In this document: positions 7,723-15,225 of the stretch, piece by piece
How the letters are laid out: the number at the start of each line of letters is the position of its first letter
Numbering within the stretch: position 1 is the first letter of the stretch
Assembly (NCBI GenBank): GCA_013416795.1
Contig: RQSC01000025.1
Span: 36,006 to 51,786 of the forward strand
Source of the DNA: Prasinococcaceae sp. CCMP 1430
Taxonomy: Eukaryota; Prasinodermophyta; Palmophyllophyceae; Prasinococcales; Prasinococcaceae
Reading direction: 5' to 3'
DNA length: 15,781 nt
Notes under the pieces: generated by a model
Database searches by the model: none
What the model was told of the DNA's origin: nothing
The model's input: only the letters and a program-made list of their open reading frames with translations
Translations under genes and position numbers: made by a program

Positions 7723-9156
7723 ATGGCGATCCTGCGAGGCGGCGGCGCCGGCGGCCTGTCGTCGCTGCCGCTGCGCCGCAGGCGGCCGGTGCGGCAGCTG
7801 GGCGCGGCAAGCATGGGTGCGAGGATCGCCATCTGTTGCGCCATCGTGCTCGTCATCTACATGGCGTTCATTGCCGCCATCGCGTCGGTGCGCGCGCCCG
7901 CTGCGGCTGCTCGCGCCGCTGCTGGGCTCGACCTCGAGAAGCGCGCGCGCACCGATGCGGCTGCTGCGAGGGCGAGGATGGCACCGGCCACCGAGGCCGT
8001 GGCGGACCTGCGCACGGTCTCGCGACCCGCGGCGAGCAGAATTCTGGTGGCCACACACGGTCTTGTTGGATGGTTCGATGTGACCGGTGCAGGCGATGCC
8101 AGCGCCCGCGAGGATGGCGGGCTCCAAGTCCTGCACTCGGGTGAGGGCATCTACTACGGCGTGGTGGCAGCGAGCGCGACGCCGAGCGGCGCGCTCGAGT
8201 CGCTTTGGGTGGTCAGTCGTCCCCACAACGTAGGCGCCAATTCGAACGTAGCAACAGCAAAGACGAATTTCCTGCTGCGCGTCGCTGCGGACGCCACGTC
8301 GGCCGGCGAGGTGCCCCCGGGCGTGCCAGTTGCGTCGGTCTTCACGCATGACGCGGCCGGCTATGGCGACGACGTGCTCGTGGCGGACACTGCCCGGGGC
8401 GACGTGCTGCGCTACTCTCTTACAGACCTGAACGAGGCTTCCGCTGCGGGGCGCCTCGGTGAGGACGATGCCATCAAGGATCGTCGCGCGGCCATGCACC
8501 TGTTCACGCGCCGTGACCACATCAACACACTTTTGTCAGGCGACAAGCTCGCACTCGCGCTGCTGCACGCCGGCGGGCCCTCGCGCGCGGCTCTCTTCGA
8601 CAAGGAGTGCGCGATCTCGGCGTCCAGTGGCGAGGGGCATAGGGCCTTGCTTGCGCGGGTGAACTCTGGTAGGGCTGGGGCGGGTGGTTCTTCGACCGCG
8701 CATCCGTGCATCCTGAAGGAATGGCGCACGGTGGGCGTGCAGGCGCATGGCCTGGGCCTGTGGCGCTCCGCCGATGGGACCGAGTGGCTGGTCACATGCG
8801 ACAGCAAGAATTCGGCCATCGGCCGCACGAACTTGGTAACGGGCGAGCGCGTGGAACTGTGGCGCGACCCGAAGGGCGGCTTCCTCAAGGGGATGACGGT
8901 GGACGGCGACGTGGCGTACGTGGGCGTCAACGAGAAGTCGCCGCGCGAGTCGCGCGACAACCCCGATCAGAAGGTAGAGATAGCCAAGATTCTTCTGACA
9001 GAGGAGCCCGAGGCGCTCGGCGGCAGCCCGCTGCAATGGCGCAGGCCCTTGGATGGTCGCGGCATGGCCAATAACCTGCAGGTGCCGCTGCTGGGCGCCT
9101 ACGCGGACGCTCAAGCCGCGCGCATCGATGCACTCGGGGCGCGAGTCGCCAAGTGA
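7723..9156 (+). CDS. Single-pass membrane protein with probable beta-propeller ectodomain, unknown function
   Basis: A single-exon protein of 477 residues. ATG 7723 is chosen because it precedes a short basic N-terminus (RRRRPVRQ, 18-25) and one strong membrane helix (about 34-55, RIAICCAIVLVIYMAFIAAI). This is the layout of a type II signal-anchored protein with a short cytosolic tail. After a charged, possibly helical stem (60-100), short hydrophobic beta-like strands alternate with Gly/Asp turns: ILVATHGLVGWFDV, LWVVSRPHN, DDVLVADTARGDVLRYSL, HINTLLSGDKLALALLHAGG, HGLGLWRSADGTEWLVTCD, and KGGFLKGMTVDGDVAYVGVN. This resembles NHL/SGL-like propellers, and His residues recur at strand starts (H112, H266, H342). 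I cannot name the family. The frame is open further upstream to a GTG at 7468, but that part has promoter character. A TGTAA poly(A) word follows at 9193. Confidence 0.75.
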   Translation: MAILRGGGAGGLSSLPLRRRRPVRQLGAASMGARIAICCAIVLVIYMAFIAAIASVRAPAAAARAAAGLDLEKRARTDAAAARARMAPATEAVADLRTVSRPAASRILVATHGLVGWFDVTGAGDASAREDGGLQVLHSGEGIYYGVVAASATPSGALESLWVVSRPHNVGANSNVATAKTNFLLRVAADATSAGEVPPGVPVASVFTHDAAGYGDDVLVADTARGDVLRYSLTDLNEASAAGRLGEDDAIKDRRAAMHLFTRRDHINTLLSGDKLALALLHAGGPSRAALFDKECAISASSGEGHRALLARVNSGRAGAGGSSTAHPCILKEWRTVGVQAHGLGLWRSADGTEWLVTCDSKNSAIGRTNLVTGERVELWRDPKGGFLKGMTVDGDVAYVGVNEKSPRESRDNPDQKVEIAKILLTEEPEALGGSPLQWRRPLDGRGMANNLQVPLLGAYADAQAARIDALGARVAK

Positions 9157-9487
9157 TTGCTGTCCTCAGCGGGTGCCGACAAAACGACGGAGTGTAATCT
9201 GAAACCTTCCACCACCCTCAGCGTCGCAAGCGCAGGGGACAACGTGTTGTATCTCGCCGAGCACACATACTCATACTGGCCAGTTAATTAGATATCGCGG
9301 GTCACTCTGCCGGCGCAAAGCTGCGGTGCACCTCTCTCTCACGCGAGCGCGCGCCCCGGCGACCGAGGATGGCCGGAGAGGCCACCGAGGGGGCGAACAA
9401 GCCACTCCACGAAGACGTCGCGCGTGTCGCCGATTGGCAACACTCCGTCCACCGTGCGCGAGTTAGATCATTAGCTGTAGTCCACGC
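9157..9487. other. Convergent 3' intergenic region
   Basis: 331 bases between the stops of the membrane-protein and VanY-like genes. It contains TGTAA at 9193-9197 for the plus gene and an AT-rich patch near 9282-9296 (GTTAATTAGATATC). No open frame worth calling and no RNA gene seen. Confidence 0.5.
9193..9197 (+). promoter_or_regulatory. TGTAA polyadenylation signal
   Basis: TGTAA begins 37 bases after the stop at 9154-9156. This is the typical green-algal near-upstream element and a typical distance. Confidence 0.5.
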
Positions 9488-11013
9488 TCATCTCGCATAA
9501 AACGTCGAGAGCGAGTCGGCGTCGCCTACCCACCTGAAGTGCCAAGGCTCGTAGTCGACGCCGGCCTCGTTGCCGCGTGGGAAGCTAAGCTCGAAGTGGT
9601 ACCTCGCGGCATTGCGCTGTAGCCAAGCGTACGCACGCGTGCGCTCGAAGCTGTGGGCCACGAGGTGCGCAGATGGGACGTCCGCGTCTCCGATGTCAAC
9701 GGCGTAGCCTGTGTGGTGCTCGGAGAAGCCGGGCGGTGCTGACACGCGCGCGCGCTCGCCAGCGGCCTGCATTCTAGCCGCCTTCGTGCCAAAAAAGAGC
9801 GCCTCCTGGTCTTTGATCGACCGGAAGGTGGACAGGGGGACCAGGTACACGCCGTCGCTTCGGGCCATGTCCTGCATGGTCAGGAAGTCGCGCGCCGCCC
9901 CGTGCCGCATGCGCTCCGTGCCGCAGCCGGTCACAGGCGTCAGGTCGGCCGCGCGAGCCTCCTGCTGCCGCCTGTGGCCCATGATACTCTGGACCGATCC
10001 CTGCGTCCCCGCCGCCGCCGCACCTGCGGTGACCGCGTTGCGGAGCGGGCGCTGCGGATCTGCTTGCGCAGCATTCCATGCCCAGCCAGCAAAGCCAGCG
10101 CAAAGCGCAGCGCATCCCAACGCGACCATTCTGCCGCCGTCGTCGGTCGAGCTGCGGCCACCCGCCCCACGGCGGGCAAGAGAGCCAGCGCGCGTCGCCT
10201 CGTGGATGCGGATGGGTGCCGCCGGGGACCTTCCCGCGGCCGCACCTCCACTCGAACGACGCCCCCGCGACGGCATGTCCACTGTGCCCCGGGTCTCGGG
10301 CGCAGCACCGTTCGCGTCGCCATTGGCGGGCAGCGGCGAATCCTCGACCGGCGGGCTGCTCTGCAGCCTCCGCTGCTGCATCTGCCACTCGAGCTTCTCC
10401 GCCTGGGCGGCCCGCTGCTTCTCCGCCTGAGCGGCCCGCTGCCCCTCGCGGCCGCCCCCACGTCGCCGCCCACTGTAGGCGGGTTCGTCCGCTGGCGGCG
10501 CCATGGTCACCTCAGCTGCGCCGGACGCGGCGGCAGTGCTCGCGACCTCGTCCGCGAGCACTGAGCCAAGCCTCTTGGCCATGCTTGACGCGCCCGCCGT
10601 GCTGCCATTGGGACGCTCCACGCGGCCGTTGACGCCATTGGCATCCCTCCGTGCACCGCCTTCCCCGCGCACGCCCTCAGGCCTGGCCGCGCCGCCACGC
10701 TCGGCGCGCGAGTCACTGATGGTCTCCCGCAGCCGATCATTTGCTCCGCCGCCGCCGCCGCCGCCGAAGCGCACGCGCTTCGCCTGCGCGCGCGCGGCTC
10801 GCCTGCGTGAGAGTCGCCCCCCCCCGTCGCGCCGCGCCACAAACAGCCGCCGCCAGCGCCTCGCCCCCCCTCGCCCCGCTCCGCCGCAGGCGCAACCGCC
10901 CGCCCCTTTGGCCGTACCTTGTACTCCTTTGCGGCGGCCGCGCCGGCGACGGCCGCGAGCAGCAGCGCTGCCGCTGCGAGCAGCGGCTGCGGCCCGTTCT
11001 TTCGCCGCCCCAT
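9488..11013 (-). CDS. VanY-like D-alanyl-D-alanine carboxypeptidase domain protein (peptidase M15B)
   Basis: Exon 1 is 11013-10918 (32 residues) and exon 2 is 10783-9488, giving 463 residues. Exon 1 encodes a textbook signal peptide: MGRRK, a Leu/Ala hydrophobic core, then GAAAA. Exon 2 begins with a Gly/Ser/Arg/Ala-rich disordered stretch, a short coiled coil containing QRAAQAEK in tandem (about 150-165), and a second hydrophobic helix at about 251-270 (MVALGCAALCAGFAGWAW). The C-terminal 140 residues are an M15B domain with LVPLSTFRSIKDQEALFFG, zinc motif SEHHTGYAVD (H388, D395), YHFEL, and EPWHFRW (catalytic E444, ligand H447). All expected zinc and catalytic residues are visible. Bacterial relatives trim the terminal D-Ala of peptidoglycan stem peptides. 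The eukaryotic substrate and compartment (secretory, wall or plastid) are unknown. Confidence 0.9.
10395..10442. repeat. 24-base tandem duplication in the VanY-like gene
   Basis: Two adjacent 24-base copies (10395-10418 and 10419-10442) differ at one base and encode QRAAQAEK twice on the minus strand. This is a recent in-frame coding duplication lengthening the coiled coil by eight residues. Confidence 0.85.
10784..10917 (-). other. VanY-like gene intron, GT-AG, phase 0
   Basis: 134 bases. The donor is TACAAG followed by GTACGG and the acceptor is CGCGCGCAG. It joins the signal-peptide exon (ending KEYK) to AKRVRF in frame. It contains two runs of seven or more G. The branch site is less clear (CTCAC). 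Confidence 0.8.
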
Positions 11014-11818
11014 GGCGACGCTTCCCTCTCGGCGCGGCGCGGCGCGCGAGGAGGGGGGGGGGAAGCTCGGCCGGGGCTGCACGCGCTCCGCGCGCGCTCT
11101 GCCTCGCCTCCGCGACAGCGCCTGCGGCAGCGCCGGCAAACGGCGCCGATCGAAAGCCCGGCGGAGCACAGCCAAAACCACCCACCCGATCAAAAACGGC
11201 GCCAACTCGACCGACCCCGGAGAGAAAAAAAAAGGGGGGAACCCGCCGAACCACCGAAGGAACGACCCGGGGCGCCTGCGCATGCGCACGCATGCTTGCG
11301 ATTGTTGTTGTTTGCTGGTTGTTTGTTGTTGCTGTGAGTCCGATTTTTCGGGTCGGGATTTGAATGTGGGTTTGATTGCGATTGCGATTGCTTGTTGATT
11401 GGATGTTATTGGAAGGAGATGCAGCGGAAACGCGCGGCTGTTGACCTGTTGTGAGAAGCTGTCTGTCTGTCTGTCTCTCTGTTGTCGGTCGGTCGGCGCC
11501 GGCCGGCGTTTTTTTTGTATTCTTTTCCGGGTTGGCGGGGCGCTTCGTCGGGTCGTTTTCGGTGCGAGGGACGGGCGGGCGCGCGGGGCGGCGCGCGCCC
11601 GCGGAACGCATCATCCGGTCTACGCGCTGCCTAACCCTGATTTTCCTTCTTGGTACCAGGGTAAATTAGGGGCCACCCACGGACAGACACGGGCTGTCGG
11701 CGGGATTGATTTCGGAGCGGGCCGGCCTGGCCGCGCGCACGCTACCAGCCAGTCGGCGCGCGCGCGCTGCAGCGCAGTCTTGAGAGAGGGGAGGGAACCG
11801 TGGCGGCAGCGGGGCGCG
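11014..11818. promoter_or_regulatory. Divergent region between the VanY-like and NAD kinase genes
   Basis: About 805 bases containing both promoters and leaders. Notable blocks are a G homopolymer near 11051-11062, an A-run followed by a G-run at about 11225-11237, a GT/TTG-rich block at 11298-11400 (read on the minus strand as CAA-rich, containing ATTGCG repeats), and a CTGT microsatellite at 11460-11476. Frames are open here on both strands only because GC-rich and simple sequence lacks stops. I call no gene. Confidence 0.5.
11460..11480. repeat. CTGT/CT microsatellite
   Basis: Four or so TGTC units followed by CTCTCT. Simple-sequence repeat in the divergent promoter region, followed by GGTC repeats. 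Confidence 0.7.
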
Positions 11819-12979
11819 ATGAGCGGCGCGGTCGCGGCAGCGGCCGTCGCCGCGGTGCCACCGCTGCTCAGGCGCGTGATCGTCGTGCGCAAGTGGCTGG
11901 CTGTGCCCGCGCTCACCGCCCGCGCGCTGCCGCAGTGCGTGGCGGACGCGGCCGCTTACGTCGAGGAGGGCGTCGACTCGCACGGAGGCAACACCGCCGA
12001 TGCTGGTGGCGATGCGGGAGAGCGGGCGGCGCACCTCGCACGGCACGAGGCGGCGTGCATGGCGCTCTCTGATGCGCTCCACAGCGCGGGCGCGGCACGC
12101 GTTGAGTTCAGCGCTTTGCGCAGAGATGACGCTGCAGGCGCGAGCGCTGCTGCAAGCACGCCGTCTTCGAGTGATAGGGACGAGGCCACCACGAGCCCCC
12201 TCACCGACTTCGACCTGGCGGATGAGCTGAAAGATGCGAGCTTGGTCGTCACGGTTGGTGGCGACGGTACCGCGCTGAGAACTTCAGCCGCGCTGTCGGA
12301 GATCAGCGCGCGAGGGGGCGTTGAACCCCCGATGCTCGCTGTCAACTCGGACTCGCTGCATTCGGTGGGCGCCCTCTGCGCTCTCCGGGCTTCGGACGGC
12401 GCCGAGGCGCTGGCAGGCGCGCTGCTCATGGCGGCTCGAGGCAAGTGGGAGCCAGAGACGCGCTGTAGGCTGCGCGTTCAAGTTTGCGACCACCGAGGGC
12501 GGAGAACGGAGGAGCTACTCGCGACAAATGAGGCGTTGGTGGCGCATGCGTGCCCGGCGGGCGCCAGCAGATTAAGGCTCACCTACGGCGATGCTCAGCG
12601 ACGTTGCACCTGCTCGGGCGTGTGGGTGACCACTGCTGCCGGCGTTACCGGCGCGGCGGGAAGCGCCGGGGCAGGCGACATGGGCCCCCCGGCCGGCAAC
12701 ATGAGCCTGCAGTACGTCCTACGTGAGGAACACGCGGGCAGCGTGCGCCTGCGCTCGCCACAGTCCGAGGGCGAGGAGCTCAGCTCGAGTGGCGTGCTCG
12801 ACGCAAGCGACGGAAACGCGCTGTGCGTGACGTGGGAGGGACCTGAAGAGGGCGCCGTGTGGGTGGACGGCGCACACGGCGCACATGCCAGGCTGTGCGC
12901 TGGGTACTCACTCATGTGCACGCCCGACGGCCCGCCTTTGCGCCTGTTCGCGCGCGGCGCGCTCGAGCACGGGCACTAG
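11819..12979 (+). CDS. NAD(H) kinase, NADK3-like
   Basis: A single-exon 386-residue protein that should phosphorylate NAD(H) to NADP(H) with ATP. The kinase core is LVVTVGGDGTALRTSAA with GGDG at 147-150. It is followed by MLAVNSDS (172-179), the NE motif in ATNEALVAHACPAGASR (NE at 237-238), CSGVWVTTAAGVTGAAGSAG (265-284) and SLQYVLREE (296-304). The VNSD, AHxCPAxxSR, SG-x-x-V-x-TAAG and LQYxxRE segments match plant NADK3-type (peroxisomal NADH-preferring) kinases rather than NADK1/2. The loop usually read as TAAGST-A is TAAGVTGA here. No PTS1 is present (C-terminus LEHGH), so location is open. ATG 11819 is chosen because the upstream open frame runs into promoter-like repeats. A low-complexity Asp/Ala/Ser insert occupies about 103-128. 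Confidence 0.88.
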   Translation: MSGAVAAAAVAAVPPLLRRVIVVRKWLAVPALTARALPQCVADAAAYVEEGVDSHGGNTADAGGDAGERAAHLARHEAACMALSDALHSAGAARVEFSALRRDDAAGASAAASTPSSSDRDEATTSPLTDFDLADELKDASLVVTVGGDGTALRTSAALSEISARGGVEPPMLAVNSDSLHSVGALCALRASDGAEALAGALLMAARGKWEPETRCRLRVQVCDHRGRRTEELLATNEALVAHACPAGASRLRLTYGDAQRRCTCSGVWVTTAAGVTGAAGSAGAGDMGPPAGNMSLQYVLREEHAGSVRLRSPQSEGEELSSSGVLDASDGNALCVTWEGPEEGAVWVDGAHGAHARLCAGYSLMCTPDGPPLRLFARGALEHGH

Positions 12980-13069
12980 CAAGCGAGCAGTGCTCGAGGG
13001 ATGGCCGCCTTGACATGCGTAGGAAGGTGTGTCACAACGCGTGCATTGCGATCGCACCCAAATAAGAGG
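12980..13069. other. Convergent 3' intergenic region
   Basis: 90 bases between the stops of the NAD kinase and GLYR1-like genes. It includes the AT-leaning CCCAAATAAGAG just beyond the minus-strand stop. No TGTAA is seen on either strand. Confidence 0.5.
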
Positions 13070-14212
13070 CTACTTGCTTGGGTTGACGGCGTTGTACACA
13101 GCCGACATATCGCACTCCCCCTCGCCCGCCTGCATCGCCTGCTTGTACAGTTCGTTGGCGGCTGCCGCAATCGGCGTCGCTTGGCCGAGCTCATCTCCGA
13201 GCTGCAGCACCAGGCGAAGGTCCTTCTGCTGGTGTTTGAGCGGGAATTGCGGGCCAAACGAGCGGCCCTTGACGGCGCCGCCCTGTTGGCGCGGGAGGGG
13301 GGCACGCGCCACCGGCGGCCGCACGCGCGTGCCGTGGCGGAGTGGCGCGGTCAGAAATCAGCAGGCCCAGACGGCGCGCCGCGCGCGCCCCAGCGGCGCG
13401 TCGCGGGCTGAGCGCTCCTGTCCCTCACCTTCATGGCGAATATGGGCGCCGCGATGGCGCCGAGCGAGAGCACCTCGAGCAGGTCGTCCTGCGAGAGGCC
13501 GCCCTTGTCGGCAAGCGCCATGCCCTCTGCGAAGGAGCTCATCATGGAGCCCATGATCATGTTGACGATCAGTTTCATGCGCGCGCCCGCACCAACCTCC
13601 TCGCTCAGAAGGAAGGACTTCTTGCCCATCACGTCGAATGCAGGAAGGGCCAGGTCGTACGCCGACTTGTCGCCGGCTGCGAGGATGATGAGAGTGCCGT
13701 CGATTGCGGGCTTCTTGGAGCCCGACACGGGCGCTTCGAGGTAGCGGCCGCCCTTCGCAGTCACAGCCTCAGCCACGCGCCGCGAGGTGTGCTCGTCGAT
13801 CGTCGACATGTCCACGAACACCTGCCGCATGCCGGCGCAGCGGAGCGCTCGTCAGCGCCGCGCATGCGCGCGGTCTTGCGCACCTGCGGCGGGCGACGGC
13901 GGCGCAGCCCCCGCGCGCGCGGGGGCGCGGAAGCGCTCGCACCTTGCCCTCGGAGATGCCCTCGAGCACGCCGCCTGGGCCAAACACGAGCTTCTCGACG
14001 GCGCTGGGATCCGACACGCACGCGAACGTCACGTCCGACGCCGCCACGGCCGCGGCCGCCGTCTCGGCCTGCGCGCAGCCGAGCGCGACGAGCTCCGCGC
14101 ACTTGTCGGCGGACCGGTTCCACACCGTCGTCTTCATGCCCGCCTTGTGCAGGTTGGCGGCCATCGCGCTGCCGAGGATGCCCATGCCCAGGTAGGAGCA
14201 CGAGATCGTCAT
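13070..14212 (-). CDS. GLYR1: Glyoxylate/succinic semialdehyde reductase (beta-hydroxyacid dehydrogenase family)
   Basis: Exons 14212-13943, 13821-13429 and 13282-13070 give 291 residues, almost the length of plant GLYR1. The NADPH-dependent enzyme reduces glyoxylate and succinic semialdehyde, linking photorespiration and GABA metabolism. The Rossmann motif is LGMGILGSAMAANLHKAG (GxGxxG at 9-14). VDMSTID (93-99), EAPVSGSKKP (119-128), catalytic Lys in MKLIVNMIMGSMM (K173) and PLKHQQKDLRL (235-245) all match the plant enzyme, including the positions of T97, S123, K173, N177, F234 and D242. The protein starts directly at the Rossmann strand with no transit peptide and ends NPSK, so it is probably cytosolic. 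3-Hydroxyisobutyrate dehydrogenase is the alternative, but HQQKD and the close plant match favour GLYR1. Confidence 0.93.
13283..13428 (-). other. GLYR1-like intron 2, GT-AG, phase 0
   Basis: 146 bases. The donor is ATGAAG followed by GTGAGG and the acceptor is CGCCAACAG. It contains CTGACC and joins FAMK to GGAVKGRSFG, matching the plant protein. Confidence 0.9.
13822..13942 (-). other. GLYR1-like intron 1, GT-AG, phase 0
   Basis: 121 bases. The donor is GGCAAG followed by GTGCGA and the acceptor is GCGGCAG. CTGACG lies about 34 bases before the acceptor. It joins ISEGK to VFVDMST exactly as in the plant enzyme. The word AGGTG occurs at both exon-intron junctions. Confidence 0.9.
13907..13926. 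repeat. Perfect 20-base GC palindrome inside GLYR1-like intron 1
   Basis: GCCCCC, then four GC units, then GGGGGC: a fully self-complementary 20-mer that could fold into a very stable hairpin in the intron RNA. Confidence 0.75.
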
Positions 14213-14564
14213 GGCGACTGGATGAGCGGACCGCAGGCGCGCGCAGGGGAAATTGGAGGGGAGGGGAGGGAGAGCGGCTGTGGCGCCCCCGCCCGCGCGC
14301 CCCACCAGCTCCCCGCTGCCACATAAGCACGAACGCTTGTCCCACGATGCTGATGATAATACGTGTGCACCTCGATGGCGATATTGGTATCGTCGCAATG
14401 TGTCGCATCGTCGCCCGACATATTGATTCACCCACACACGCATGCAGCCCAGCCGAACTCGTTTTGATCTGTGCCGCCAGTGCCGCCATGACCTTTAGTC
14501 TCCCGTGGTTCTATTTTACGCGTGCGCGCAGGTGTCTGTCTGATCGGCATGTGGGGGCGCGTGA
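14213..14564. promoter_or_regulatory. Divergent region between the GLYR1-like and phosphatase genes
   Basis: About 350 bases. The middle (14320-14520) is clearly less GC-rich than the coding DNA and contains ACGTGT, ATATT and TGATGATAATA words, consistent with a shared promoter. An ATG in good context (GCCGCCATGACC, ATG at 14488) opens a frame that does not match the phosphatase frame. It could be part of an upstream exon, but no splice in the right phase was found. Confidence 0.4.
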
Positions 14565-15184
14565 GCGGAGCAGGGGCCGTCGCCGTTGCCGTTGCCTGGC
14601 GCCGCGGGCGCCGCGCGCGACGTCGCAGCGCTCGCCGACCGCGGCGTGACGCACGTGCTCACGCTGGGGCACGGCATGGACATGTTGAGCGCCGAGTGTG
14701 GCCTCGTGCGTGCGACTGTGCCAGTCGCCGACGAGGCGACCGCCGCGGCAGCCGCGCAGCTCGAGGCGGGGCTCCCCGAGGGTGCGCGTCAGCGCGCAGC
14801 GTCGCGCAGTGGCCGCGCATCGCTTGGCCTCCGCTCGCTGTGAATCGGGCCACCCCGGCCGCGATCCTCCCGTGCTTTCCCCTGCACTGCCTGCGGCTGA
14901 CTGAGCTCCCTGCCCTCGCTCGCCACCGCGCACGCGCAGCGCTCGACTTCATCGACGCCGGCCTGGCGGGCGGGGGCGCCGTGCTCGTACACTGCTTCGC
15001 CGGCGTGAGCAGGTCGGTCACCGTCGTCGCCGCGTGGCTCATGCTGCGGTCGGGTCGCGCGGACTGCGCCGACGCCGAGGGGGCGCTCGCTGCCGTGCGC
15101 GCGGCGAGGCCACGCGCGAAGCCCAACGCGGCTTTTTGGGCAATGCTGGAGAGGCTCGAACACACACGCGTGGATAATGGATAA
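14565..15184 (+). CDS. Dual-specificity protein phosphatase, 5' end unresolved
   Basis: A cysteine-based phosphatase of the DSP class, removing phosphate from Ser/Thr/Tyr residues. The visible first exon (about 14565-14755) encodes AARDVAALADRGVTHVLTLG, the usual N-terminal DSP strand-helix, then VRATVPVADEAT. The second exon (14906-15184) encodes LPALARHRARAALDFIDAG, the catalytic loop VLVHCFAGVSRSVTVVAAWLML with the HCxxGxSRS signature, and the C-terminal RPRAKPNAAFWAMLERLE. The catalytic general acid is probably D in PVADEA. The acceptor at 14905 (GACTGAG) gives phase 0. No phase-0 GT donor lies in a sensible place; a GC donor after CTCGAG at about 14771 would fit. There is a stop at 14562 and no ATG in frame before the domain. 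The regulatory target is unknown. Confidence 0.82.
14772..14905 (+). other. Probable intron in the phosphatase gene (donor uncertain)
   Basis: The two DSP halves lie in different frames, so an intron is required. The 3' end is pyrimidine-rich with CTGAC close to the acceptor GACTGAG. The donor shown (GAG followed by GCGGGG) is the only phase-compatible candidate I found and is of low confidence; the nearby GT donor after CCCGAGG is in phase 1 and does not fit. Confidence 0.4.
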
Positions 15185-15225
15185 ACTAGTTGCGACGCAG
15201 CACGCGCGTCGATGCGCCGAGGCGC
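15185..15225. other. Convergent 3' intergenic gap of 41 bases
   Basis: Only 41 bases separate the phosphatase stop and the aminotransferase stop on the opposite strand, so the transcripts must overlap at their 3' ends. Confidence 0.6.

Noticed and set aside
9488-11013. Bacterial contamination or recent bacterial transfer for the VanY-like gene
   Set aside because: It has a clean GT-AG intron, eukaryotic neighbours and the same base composition; any transfer would be old.
9488-11614. A single 708-codon reading frame on the minus strand
   Set aside because: It runs through the intron, the signal-peptide exon in the wrong frame, and simple-sequence promoter DNA. The spliced model gives a proper signal peptide and is preferred.
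11399-11818. N-terminal extension of the NAD kinase frame
   Set aside because: The extension is translated microsatellite and GC-rich leader with no domain; ATG 11819 starts a normal NADK3-sized protein.
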